A program made the position numbers and the translations under genes. Below the pieces are notes generated by a model. That model saw nothing but the letters and a program-made list of their open reading frames with translations, had not been told where the DNA came from and ran no database searches. Below are positions 27,977 to 35,557 of a stretch of 64,000 nucleotides of DNA, piece after piece. The stretch is from contig CAIYDQ010000035.1 in assembly GCA_903925075.1 (NCBI GenBank), positions 1 to 64,000 on the forward strand. Reading direction: 5' to 3'. This DNA comes from an uncultured Geobacter sp. GTDB taxonomy: Bacteria; Desulfobacterota; Desulfuromonadia; Geobacterales; Geobacteraceae. Numbering within the stretch: position 1 is the stretch's first letter; every line of letters starts with the position of its first letter.

Positions 27977-29266
27977 TCACTTCCGAAGCGTCAGATCCTG
28001 CCGTATGAATTGCTCCAAAGTAGCGTCCAAGGATTCTTTACGACAGTCCAACCCTGCAATTGAACCCGTGTTGAGCCTTTGCAGGAAACGGCAGCCTCCG
28101 AAACAAAGCGGCAGATATGCGCAGTTGAGGCATTCGTCGTTTTTCCAGGCACCCAGGTCGTGAGACGCGCAATGGTCGCCTATTCCTGTCGCCAGGGTCC
28201 CGATCTGCATATCCGGCCATCCCATGAATGCAGGGCACTTGAACAACGCGCCGTCGAAACCGACCACCAACTCATTCTCGGATTCAATCATGCAGCCGGA
28301 GAGCTTGGGTCTTGGCGTATTGAATCCTCGTTTGAGAATCTGTTCGCGCAGATACAGCGCGGCCTCCAGCAGCCAAGGCTCGCTGGTGCATGCGCACCCC
28401 ATGGGGAAGTCTGAGAGGCCGGCGTCGCCTGCCTTGGGCATTATCGGCCCGAACATGATCATTTCCAACGACTCCGGGCTTATCCCCTCCTGCAGTAAAA
28501 AGTCTAGCAGTTCCGGGAACCTGCGGTAGTTGTCCCGGCTGAAGTTGCCCCCCACCTGGACCCGCAACAGGCCGCAGACTTCCTTGATGTTGGCGACTAT
28601 TGCGGCGAAACTACCGCTCCCCTTGGCGAATGGGCGTTGCCGGTCGTGTATGTCCTGCGGCCCGTCCAGGGTGACTCTCGCGCCGGAGAGCCCGAGCGGG
28701 AGCAATTCGGAGACGGTTTTCCTGTTGAGGAGGGTGCCGTTGGTAACCAAGGAGAAGGCGTAGCCGGTTCCTTGGTCGCTGGCCGCCTTGAGAAGCGGCT
28801 GCGAAATACGGCGTATGAGCGGGACCGAAAGCAGCGCCTCGCCGCCATAGAAATCCATCTGGATGTCCTTACCGGCAGCCAGCGGGCCGTCCAAGATGGT
28901 CTGCACCAAGAGGTCGGCGGTGGCGTCGTCCATGTAGCTTTTGCCCCGGAAATGATCCTCGTAGCAGTAGCAGCAGGCGAGATTGCAGTCCAGGTTGAGG
29001 GTCACCAAGGTGGTGAAACGCCGCCCTTTCTGGTTGGAAAGCTCGAAAATCGAGCGCAGCTGTTCGCGTTCGGCTGCCGCGTCCTCGACCAAAATCCCCA
29101 GCCGAGCCAAGGTTTCCAACTCCGGACCGGTCACCTTCCCGCTTTTGATTTTTTCGACCAGGGAACTGGAAACGGTGAGCTTAGAGCCGCGTAGCGTCGA
29201 GTAGATCAGGACCGAGTCGGGATTGTCTGCGGCAGGGTAGAGTTTGATATAGCTGGAGAGTTCCAT
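27977..29266 (-). CDS. Radical SAM/SPASM peptide maturase (geopeptide type)
   Basis: This 429-residue enzyme should modify the small peptide encoded just upstream. The N-terminal 75 residues resemble the peptide-handling region common in SPASM maturases. The radical SAM cluster motif is CNLACCYC (C94, C98, C101). The SPASM domain carries the pattern C-x(n)-G-x4-C in SGCMIESENELVVGFDGALFKC (written here by motif, about 323-343). It also has ECLNCAYLPLCFGGC (C-x2-C-x5-C-x3-C) and a final Cys in GLDC, which bind auxiliary clusters. Related enzymes form thioether or C-C crosslinks. The gene begins 60 bases after the precursor. No protease or exporter is adjacent. Confidence 0.88.
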   Translation of the reverse strand: MELSSYIKLYPAADNPDSVLIYSTLRGSKLTVSSSLVEKIKSGKVTGPELETLARLGILVEDAAAEREQLRSIFELSNQKGRRFTTLVTLNLDCNLACCYCYEDHFRGKSYMDDATADLLVQTILDGPLAAGKDIQMDFYGGEALLSVPLIRRISQPLLKAASDQGTGYAFSLVTNGTLLNRKTVSELLPLGLSGARVTLDGPQDIHDRQRPFAKGSGSFAAIVANIKEVCGLLRVQVGGNFSRDNYRRFPELLDFLLQEGISPESLEMIMFGPIMPKAGDAGLSDFPMGCACTSEPWLLEAALYLREQILKRGFNTPRPKLSGCMIESENELVVGFDGALFKCPAFMGWPDMQIGTLATGIGDHCASHDLGAWKNDECLNCAYLPLCFGGCRFLQRLNTGSIAGLDCRKESLDATLEQFIRQDLTLRK

Positions 29267-29288
29267 TATGAAGTGAATCCTTGTAGTT

Positions 29289-29312
29289 AAGGGGGGAGAT
29301 GTCTCCCCCCTT
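29289..29312 (-). terminator. Hairpin between precursor and maturase genes
   Basis: A perfect 11-bp palindromic stem (AAGGGGGGAGA with TCTCCCCCCTT, 2-base centre) lies between the peptide stop and the maturase start. The bases after it on the minus strand are AACTAC, so there is no strong T-run. It probably stops part of the transcription or protects the short peptide message, favouring precursor over enzyme, as is usual in RiPP loci. Confidence 0.6.
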
Positions 29313-29326
29313 ATGGGTTTACCTGG

Positions 29327-29428
29327 CTACCTGATTATTCCTAAAGCGGAAATGCAGCAGATAGTTTGCGGGCCACTGACAAAGGGGTTGGTCCCTTCCT
29401 CGTGTACCTCCAAGATTTCGGTTTGCAT
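29327..29428 (-). CDS. RiPP precursor peptide (geopeptide-like), 33 residues
   Basis: The gene was found by reading the minus strand upstream of the radical SAM gene. It has an unusually strong ribosome binding site, AAAGGAGGTGATC, just before the ATG at 29428. The peptide has an acidic leader-like N-terminus (MQTEILEVHEEG) followed by TNPFVSGPQ. It ends in a hydrophobic core-like segment, TICCISALGIIR, with adjacent Cys24-Cys25 and Ser27. Small size, strong translation signal, Cys pair and position directly before a SPASM maturase all support a modified peptide. Expected product is a Cys-crosslinked peptide of unknown activity. A plus-strand frame overlaps it but has no ribosome binding site. 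Confidence 0.85.
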   Translation of the reverse strand: MQTEILEVHEEGTNPFVSGPQTICCISALGIIR

Positions 29429-29479
29429 CGCGATCACCTCCTTTTATTTGAACTATGTTCATCAAGCTCTGGACTGCGT

Positions 29480-29493
29480 AACACAGCTGTGTT
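29480..29493. promoter_or_regulatory. 14-bp perfect palindrome in the divergent RiPP/TonB control region
   Basis: AACACAGCTGTGTT lies 13 bases before the TonB receptor start and 51 bases before the precursor start on the other strand. It may be an operator serving both genes, or a small hairpin in the receptor leader. No convincing sigma-54 or sigma-70 promoter was found on either strand of this 78-base region. Confidence 0.5.
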
Positions 29494-29506
29494 ATTAACG
29501 CTCTTA

Positions 29507-31351
29507 ATGAAACGCAATATCCATGCCCCCGAGATTATCGTTACGCTGTTGCTGATGCTGATTTCTATCGGTGTCTTTCCCTATTCTGCGCTCTGCGAGG
29601 TGCAGGAGGAGACACTGTCGGTCCTGGGAAGCCGAGAGACGGAAACGACCGCCACCGGCAGATTCAGCCGGCTCATTTCCCGAACCGCAGAGAACGTCAC
29701 AATCATCACCGCCACCGAGATCGAGGCGCTCAACGCGCACACGCTCGCAGACGTTTTGGCCACCGTTCCGGGAATCCTGCTGGAAACTCAGACCGGATCA
29801 GCCAGCCTTGCCTACCTTCACCTGCAGGGCTCAAACTCCGGCCATGTACTGGTGTTGCTGGACGGTATCCCGATCAACAACCTTGCCGACAACTTTCCCG
29901 ATCTGGGCTTTGTGCCGGCCTATATCATCGAAAGGGTCGAGGTGGTCAAGGGCGCTGCATCCTCCAGTTGGGGACAGGCGCTTGGAGGGGTGATCAACGT
30001 CATCACCAAATCTCCCGATGCGGAACGGACGGCGAGCGGGGCGCTGTCCGCTTCCCACGGCATGCGCGGCACCGACGACGCCCACGCCGAGATATCTGGC
30101 ACTTCGGGCCACCTTGGATATCATCTGGCCGGCGGCTATTTCAGCTCCGGCGGCTTCCAGCCCAATACCTACGCAAGCCTCGGCTCCGCCTACGGCAAGC
30201 TGGTCTACGATTTGCCGGGACAGGCAAGAGGGATCTTTTCCCTGCACTACACCGAAGCCAATCGCGGCGAACTTTCTTTCGTCCCCTTGGACGTGGAAGG
30301 AAAAGACTCGCTGCGGCGTCTCACGCTTGCCCTCTCCCTCAACAAACCGCTTGGCGACCAGGTCGAACTGGAGATCTCCGCACGCAATTCCAACAGCAAA
30401 GTACAAATAGATGCCGGCCTCATATCCTCGCATTCTCTGTTGCAAACTATAAAAGACGCCGAGTCCGTCAGGGGCGGGAGCGCGAAACTCCTCTGGCACG
30501 GCAGCGGCAACGTCATGGTGCTCGGGGCGGATTACGACCACGTTCGGCTCAATCAAAACGATGCCTTGAACCACGTCGACATTCTCAACAGAGAGGCCGA
30601 CAGGTGGGGCTTTTACCTGAACGACACCTATACCTTTGGTCGTTTTTCCCTTTCCGCCGGAGCCCGCTACGACATCACCGGGACCTCCGGGGACCAGATC
30701 AGCCCATCGGTGGGAATGACTTGGCAGCTCACGGAAAATACCACGGTTCGCGGCTATACGGCAAAGGGATATAGTTTGCCGTCTTTCAATTTACAGCGCG
30801 GGGCGGAAAAAGTCTGGACCACGCAGATCGGTGTGGAGAGCAGCGACATCCCCTACCTCTGGCTGAAAGGGACCCTGTTCCGAAACGACACCTGGGACAT
30901 CACCGATTTCGATTCGCAAAGCGGGCAGTACGTACTGGAACGGCAGATCAAAAAAGGAGTGGAAACCGAAGCCAGGACCACGCCGTTTTTCAATACCTCG
31001 CTCTCCATGGGCTACACCTTCGTCGATGCCAGGCGCAGCGCGGACGACAGCATCGTCAAGGACCTGCCGCGCCACACGGCTATGTTGGGCCTTCGCTACG
31101 ACGACGGCGCCTGGCTGCGCCTGCTGGTAAACGGCAGGCATATAGACATGCAGGCCGCCTCCTTCCACAACGGCAGTTATGCCGGTTTCGTCTGGGATTC
31201 CCACCTGACGGTCACCCCTCTCGGGCGCGGCGAGCAACGGCCGGAATTTTTCTTCTCGCTGCATAACGCCTTCGATAGGCCCCAGTACATAGACGAGGCC
31301 TACAAGAACCCCGGCCGGTGGGTAGAGGGCGGAGTGAGGTGCCGATTTTGA
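29507..31351 (+). CDS. TonB-dependent outer-membrane receptor
   Basis: This 614-residue receptor has a signal peptide (about 1-27, after MKRN). It is followed by a plug domain with VTIITATEIEALNAHTLADVLATVPGILLE and VLVLLDGIPINNL at about 60-165, typical of BtuB/CirA-like receptors. A 22-strand barrel pattern ends in the aromatic terminus VRCRF. It should import a scarce ligand across the outer membrane using TonB energy. The ATG at 29507 is chosen because it opens the signal peptide; the ribosome binding site is weak. The gene is divergent from the RiPP precursor and overlaps the binding-protein gene that follows. Ligand unknown. Confidence 0.9.
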   Translation: MKRNIHAPEIIVTLLLMLISIGVFPYSALCEVQEETLSVLGSRETETTATGRFSRLISRTAENVTIITATEIEALNAHTLADVLATVPGILLETQTGSASLAYLHLQGSNSGHVLVLLDGIPINNLADNFPDLGFVPAYIIERVEVVKGAASSSWGQALGGVINVITKSPDAERTASGALSASHGMRGTDDAHAEISGTSGHLGYHLAGGYFSSGGFQPNTYASLGSAYGKLVYDLPGQARGIFSLHYTEANRGELSFVPLDVEGKDSLRRLTLALSLNKPLGDQVELEISARNSNSKVQIDAGLISSHSLLQTIKDAESVRGGSAKLLWHGSGNVMVLGADYDHVRLNQNDALNHVDILNREADRWGFYLNDTYTFGRFSLSAGARYDITGTSGDQISPSVGMTWQLTENTTVRGYTAKGYSLPSFNLQRGAEKVWTTQIGVESSDIPYLWLKGTLFRNDTWDITDFDSQSGQYVLERQIKKGVETEARTTPFFNTSLSMGYTFVDARRSADDSIVKDLPRHTAMLGLRYDDGAWLRLLVNGRHIDMQAASFHNGSYAGFVWDSHLTVTPLGRGEQRPEFFFSLHNAFDRPQYIDEAYKNPGRWVEGGVRCRF

Positions 31352-32235
31352 GGGGGTTAATTCTCTTGATCGTCGCGCTCGCCTGCGCCCTTCCTGCCGT
31401 GGCCGACGCTTACCAGGTGCTGCTGCTGATCAGCTCGCGGGACAAGGTTTACCAGGAAGCGGTCAGCGGTTTGCGCCAAGGCAGGGATTTCTCCGACCGG
31501 GTGATTTTTCTCTCCGACTACGCCGAGGCGGATCTGGCGCGGACCATTCGCGAGGACCGGCCGCATCTCATAGCCGCGGTCGGCGACCGGGCACTTGCCG
31601 CCGCGAGAAAGGTCCGGCAGATCCCGGTGGTCTCCCTGATGGCGGTGAGTTTCCACAGGATACCCGGCTCAACGCCGAACATAACCGGAGTGGACCTGTT
31701 CATTCGGCCCGAGCACTATATGAACCTGTTCGCGGCCATGAAACTATCCAGGGTCGGCGTGCTCTACGATCCGGAGAAAAGCGGCTATTACCTGAAGAAG
31801 GCCCTGCAACAGGCGTCCAAGTCGGGCATCGAGCTGCTGCCCAAGGTGGTTAAATCCTCCGAGGAGGTAGTCGGCCAGCTTGCCAAGTCCCGGGGAGAGA
31901 TGGATGCGATCTGGATGATACCGGACGCCTCGGCGGTCAGCCACCAGTCGGCCGAAGCGTATTTTCTGTTTTCCATGAGGCAGCAGGTCCCGGTAATCTC
32001 CTTCAGCAGTTCGCATCTGCGGCTCGGGGCAGCCGTGGTCATCGAGGCGGACCAGGAGGAAATGGGCAGGCAGGCCGGGGAAATGGTCCGGGCGATTTTG
32101 CAGGGAACGCCGGTCTCCGAACTGCCGCCGACGACGCCGCGCAAGATCATGCTCAAGGTCAACCAGCGCGTGTTGAATCACCTGGGCATCCCGGCCGCGG
32201 CGATCATGCGGCTGCCGAATTTTTCCAAGGAGTAG
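31339..32235 (+). CDS. Periplasmic ABC-type substrate-binding-like protein
   Basis: This roughly 298-residue protein has a signal peptide (LRGLILLIVALACALPAVADA) and two lobes of the ABC_sub_bind/DUF534-like fold. Supporting segments are LIAAVGDRALAAARKVRQIPVVSLMAV and RVGVLYDPEKSGYYLKKALQQASKSGIEL. No permease or ATPase gene is adjacent. Since a histidine kinase follows 3 bases later, it more likely presents a ligand to that kinase. The start is uncertain: GTG 31318 and TTG 31348 (overlapping the receptor stop) are also possible, and GTG 31339 has GGAG just upstream. Confidence 0.8.
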   Translation: MPILRGLILLIVALACALPAVADAYQVLLLISSRDKVYQEAVSGLRQGRDFSDRVIFLSDYAEADLARTIREDRPHLIAAVGDRALAAARKVRQIPVVSLMAVSFHRIPGSTPNITGVDLFIRPEHYMNLFAAMKLSRVGVLYDPEKSGYYLKKALQQASKSGIELLPKVVKSSEEVVGQLAKSRGEMDAIWMIPDASAVSHQSAEAYFLFSMRQQVPVISFSSSHLRLGAAVVIEADQEEMGRQAGEMVRAILQGTPVSELPPTTPRKIMLKVNQRVLNHLGIPAAAIMRLPNFSKE

Positions 32236-32238
32236 CCG

Positions 32239-33804
32239 ATGGCCGCCGCTCGTCGCATCGCCCGATCGCCTTGGAGCTTCCGCTACAAGCTCTTCGCCAT
32301 CTTCACGCTGTTCACCGCCGTCATTTCGGCGACCTTTACCGCCATCTACACCTTCAAAGAGGTGCGGGCCTACAAGCTTCGGACTGCCGAGAAGTCGCAG
32401 CTTCTGGCCACCATCCTGGCCAATTCCGCCCGGCTGCCGCTCTATGGCGGAGACCAGGGGAGCCTGGAGTCGTTGGCGATTGAAACCGCCGGTTATCCGG
32501 GGGTGAAGAGGGTGACCATAGCCGACGCGGCAGGAAAGTTTCTGGCCCAGGCCGGCGGTCGGCCCGATCCCTCGGTCGATTTGGACCTGTGCACGGCGGA
32601 GGTAACGCCGGGGCTTTCGGGGAACTCGGGCGGCCCCCTGTTCAGCGTACGGCCTCGGGACGACAAGCCGCTGGGGAGGGTGTCCGTGTTCATGGACGGC
32701 GGCGAATTGACCCGCGCAATCCGCTCCATGATCAAAACGTCGGCCTTGACCGCCCTGATATTCTGGTTGGCGGTCACCGGCGTCAGCTATCTGGTGGTGA
32801 ACTGGATCACTCGGTCGCTCAGGCCCCTGACCGAAGGCATCCGAGCGATCCGGGGAGGCGACTACGAGTTCAGGATATGGACCGTAAATCGTGACGAACT
32901 GGGAGACGCGGCCCTCGCCGTGAACGAGCTGGCCGCCGAACTGTCCCGGCGCGAGCAGGAGAACAAGAGTCTGCAGCAGGACCTGGTCAACTCCATGAAG
33001 CTGGAGATGAGCGAGGAGCGAAAGAACCTGATGGCGAAGCTGATCCAGACCAACCGGATGACTTCGCTCGGCCTCTTGGTTTCCAGCATGGCGCACGAGA
33101 TAAACACGCCCAACGGCGCCATCAAGCTGGCCGGACAGCAGATAGCCAAGGTCTGGAAAAGCGCGGTGCCCATTCTGGACGCAGTCGCCAAGGAGGAGGG
33201 GGATTTTCTGCTGGGGGGCGGGGCGTACAGCATGGTGCGGGAGGAGATGCTGCAAGCCACCGCCTCGGTGGGGCGCAGTTCGGAGCGGATCGAGCGGGTT
33301 ATCCAGGATCTGCGGGCTTTCAGCGCCGGAGCGCGCGGCGAGAAGGGCCAGGATGTCAGCATAAGCCAGGTCGTCGCCGACGCCGTCGCCATCATCCGCG
33401 CCCATGGCCGCTACGGCAACATCTCCATCCGCAGCCGAGTGCAGCCGGACCTCCCCCCCGTGGTCGGGAACCATCACCAACTGGAGCAGGTGATCATCAA
33501 CCTGCTGTTGAACGGCATGCAGGCGATACCGGACGGGAAAGCGGGAACCGTCGGCATCGACACCGAGATCGGCGCCGAGACCGGGGAAATGCTGATCATG
33601 GTCAGCGACGACGGCGAGGGGATTCGGCCCGAACACCTGGGGCAGCTCATCGAGCCCTTTTTCTCGACCCGCCTGGAGAAGGGGGGAAGCGGACTGGGGC
33701 TCTACATCTCGAACTTTATCATTTCGGAGCACCAGGGCCGCCTGGAAGTCGCCTCGGAGGTGGGCGTAGGAACCACCGTAACCATCCGCCTTCCGGTAGC
33801 GTAG
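32239..33804 (+). CDS. Membrane sensor histidine kinase
   Basis: This 521-residue kinase has two membrane segments (about 17-38 and 170-190) enclosing a periplasmic sensor of about 130 residues, then HAMP (about 191-245). The phospho-acceptor region SSMAHEINTPNG carries H286. The ATPase domain has NLLLNGMQAI (N box), DDGEGI (G1) and GGSGLGLYI (G2). It likely senses the ligand of the preceding binding protein and phosphorylates the convergent sigma-54-type response regulator. It lies 3 bases after the binding-protein gene. Confidence 0.9.
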   Translation: MAAARRIARSPWSFRYKLFAIFTLFTAVISATFTAIYTFKEVRAYKLRTAEKSQLLATILANSARLPLYGGDQGSLESLAIETAGYPGVKRVTIADAAGKFLAQAGGRPDPSVDLDLCTAEVTPGLSGNSGGPLFSVRPRDDKPLGRVSVFMDGGELTRAIRSMIKTSALTALIFWLAVTGVSYLVVNWITRSLRPLTEGIRAIRGGDYEFRIWTVNRDELGDAALAVNELAAELSRREQENKSLQQDLVNSMKLEMSEERKNLMAKLIQTNRMTSLGLLVSSMAHEINTPNGAIKLAGQQIAKVWKSAVPILDAVAKEEGDFLLGGGAYSMVREEMLQATASVGRSSERIERVIQDLRAFSAGARGEKGQDVSISQVVADAVAIIRAHGRYGNISIRSRVQPDLPPVVGNHHQLEQVIINLLLNGMQAIPDGKAGTVGIDTEIGAETGEMLIMVSDDGEGIRPEHLGQLIEPFFSTRLEKGGSGLGLYISNFIISEHQGRLEVASEVGVGTTVTIRLPVA

Positions 33805-33831
33805 GGGCGAACCTGCTATTCGCCCCTACGC
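33799..33831. terminator. Hairpin between convergent kinase and regulator genes
   Basis: A 13-bp perfect stem (GCGTAGGGGCGAA with TTCGCCCCTACGC, 7-base loop) overlaps the kinase stop codon. No T-run follows on either side, so its role as a bidirectional terminator is tentative. Confidence 0.5.
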
Positions 33832-33861
33832 CGGGCGGTTACCAACTAAACCTTTCAAGGA

Positions 33862-35298
33862 TCATCGCCCAAGCGCCGGCTTTTCCAAGTCGGCCACCTT
33901 TTTCCTCACCGTCTGCCGGCAAAGCCCCAAAAGGTCGGCAGCGGCGCTTTTCTTCCCTCCGGTCGTCTTCAGCGCCTCCTCCAGCATCACCACCTCCACC
34001 TGTTCCATGGTGGGAAAAGACGGAAACACCATATGCAGGCTGAACTGGCTGCTGCCAAACCGGCGGGCCTCGTCGCTCACCGCCTGCTGCTTTATGACGA
34101 TCTCCGGGAAATCGGCCGAGGTCAAGAGTCCGTCATGGTTGGCCACCACCGCGCTGCTCACCTTGTTGATAAGCTCCCTGACGTTGCCGGGATAGTCGTA
34201 TTCGGACAACAGGAAGCGCAATTCCGTGGAAACCTCGGGCGGCGCCTTGCCGACGTTCCTCGCCGCCACGTTGACATAGTGGTTCACCAGCGGCAGGATG
34301 TCGTCCCTGCGCTCCCTAAGGGGCGGGATGTGGAGGTTTAGACAGGAGAGCCGGTGGTACAGGTCCTCCCTGAAGGCCCCTTGCTGCTGCAGTTTGTTAA
34401 GGTCCTTGTTGGTGGCAGCCACGATGCGCGCGTCGTTTTTGAGGACCAGGTCCGAGCCGAGCCGGTAATACTCGTTTTCCTGGAGCAGGCGCAGCAGTTT
34501 GATCTGGGAGTTCAAAGAGAGGTCGCCGATTTCGTCCAGAAAAAGCGTGCCTCCCTGCGCCTTCTGAATCAACCCGTCCCGGCGTTCGTTCGCGCCGGTG
34601 AAAGCCCCCTTGTTGTGCCCGAAAAGGGTGTCTTCGAACATGAGCGCGTCGAGCCCGGCCACGTTCAGCGCGACGAAGTCGCCATTGAGGCCGCTCGCCT
34701 TGTGGATGGCTCGCGCCACCAGCTCTTTGCCCACGCCCGTTTCGCCGGTGACGACCACGGGATAGCGCGCGGGAGCGATGGTCTCGATGACCTTGAAGAT
34801 CGCCTGCATTTTTTCGTTCTGGGAGAGGATCTCGCTGAAAACGCTGGGACAGACGACGGGATCGCCCAGCAGGTAATTTTGCAATTGCCGGTTTTGCGCC
34901 GACAATTCGGTGATTCTTAGCGCGCTGGAGATGCTCGACAGCAGCCGCGTGGTGTCGACCGGCTTGGTGACGTAGTCCATGGCGCCCTGTTTGATGCAGG
35001 ATACGGCGGTGTCGACGTCGTTGACGCCCGTCATGACGATAACCGGCAGGTTGGGGAATCTCTTGGCGATAACGGGCAGCAGGTCACCGCCGGAAAGCCC
35101 GGGCATGACCCAATCCAGGAAGAGAATCGAGTAAATGCCCTTTTCAAGTTCGGCGAGCAGCTTGCCGCTGTCGGTAAGCGTGACCACGTCGCACACCTTG
35201 TGGGAAAGAAGGACGAAACGGATCTGTTTCAGGAAATCCTCGTCGTCGTCCACGAAAAGCGCGACCGGAAGTTGTCCGGTTCTCAGCAGGTCGGTCAT
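33862..35298 (-). CDS. Sigma-54-dependent response regulator (NtrC type)
   Basis: This 478-residue regulator has a receiver domain (about 10-125) with phospho-acceptor D62 (LFLDWVMPG). An AAA+ domain follows, with Walker A GETGVGKE at 185-192 and an intact GAFTGA sigma-54 contact loop at 231-236. A C-terminal FIS-type helix-turn-helix ends the protein (KKSAAADLLGLCRQTVRKKVADL). It should activate RpoN-dependent promoters when phosphorylated. It is convergent with the histidine kinase, which is its likely partner. Targets may include the RiPP/TonB genes, but no clear -24/-12 element was found next to them. Confidence 0.92.
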   Translation of the reverse strand: MTDLLRTGQLPVALFVDDDEDFLKQIRFVLLSHKVCDVVTLTDSGKLLAELEKGIYSILFLDWVMPGLSGGDLLPVIAKRFPNLPVIVMTGVNDVDTAVSCIKQGAMDYVTKPVDTTRLLSSISSALRITELSAQNRQLQNYLLGDPVVCPSVFSEILSQNEKMQAIFKVIETIAPARYPVVVTGETGVGKELVARAIHKASGLNGDFVALNVAGLDALMFEDTLFGHNKGAFTGANERRDGLIQKAQGGTLFLDEIGDLSLNSQIKLLRLLQENEYYRLGSDLVLKNDARIVAATNKDLNKLQQQGAFREDLYHRLSCLNLHIPPLRERRDDILPLVNHYVNVAARNVGKAPPEVSTELRFLLSEYDYPGNVRELINKVSSAVVANHDGLLTSADFPEIVIKQQAVSDEARRFGSSQFSLHMVFPSFPTMEQVEVVMLEEALKTTGGKKSAAADLLGLCRQTVRKKVADLEKPALGR

Positions 35299-35494
35299 GT
35301 GTAGGTACCCTCCTGATTTTGACGATGCAAAAAAGCGGCCTTAAATAACGGCAGAGGCAAAAAAATGGGGCCGAGCATCGAGCCGGGGCCGGCGGGCAGC
35401 TCGCCTTTATGAGAGTCGCTGCTCCCCTCGCTCTATCCGAGTCATCCATTCGTCTTGCTGCGTTTCCGCTTCGATGATTACCTGCGAAGGTCTT

Positions 35495-35523
35495 TTGACA
35501 GCCGCCCCTAATGCGGCGATAGT
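35495..35523 (+). promoter_or_regulatory. Promoter with inverted repeat in its spacer
   Basis: TTGACA (35495-35500, perfect -35) and GATAGT (35518-35523) are spaced by 17 bases. The spacer itself is an inverted repeat, GCCGC-CCCTAAT-GCGGC. A repressor or MerR-like activator could sit there. It lies 34 bases upstream of the patatin-like gene. Confidence 0.55.
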
Positions 35524-35557
35524 TTGTGGTCGAAGGCGTTTGACTTGGAGGTGAGCT

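Noticed and set aside
27817-28020. Three MVIKLPL mini-frames as extra RiPP precursors
   Set aside because: They arise because the palindrome itself begins ATGGTAATA; their downstream residues are unrelated, and two of three lack a ribosome binding site. Kept only as a note in the repeat finding.
29313-29498. 61-residue plus-strand frame antisense to the RiPP precursor
   Set aside because: It has no ribosome binding site and no family-like features, whereas the opposite strand has a strong site and sensible context.
29429-29506. Sigma-54 promoter in the RiPP/TonB divergent region
   Set aside because: No GG-N10-GC element of acceptable quality was found on either strand.
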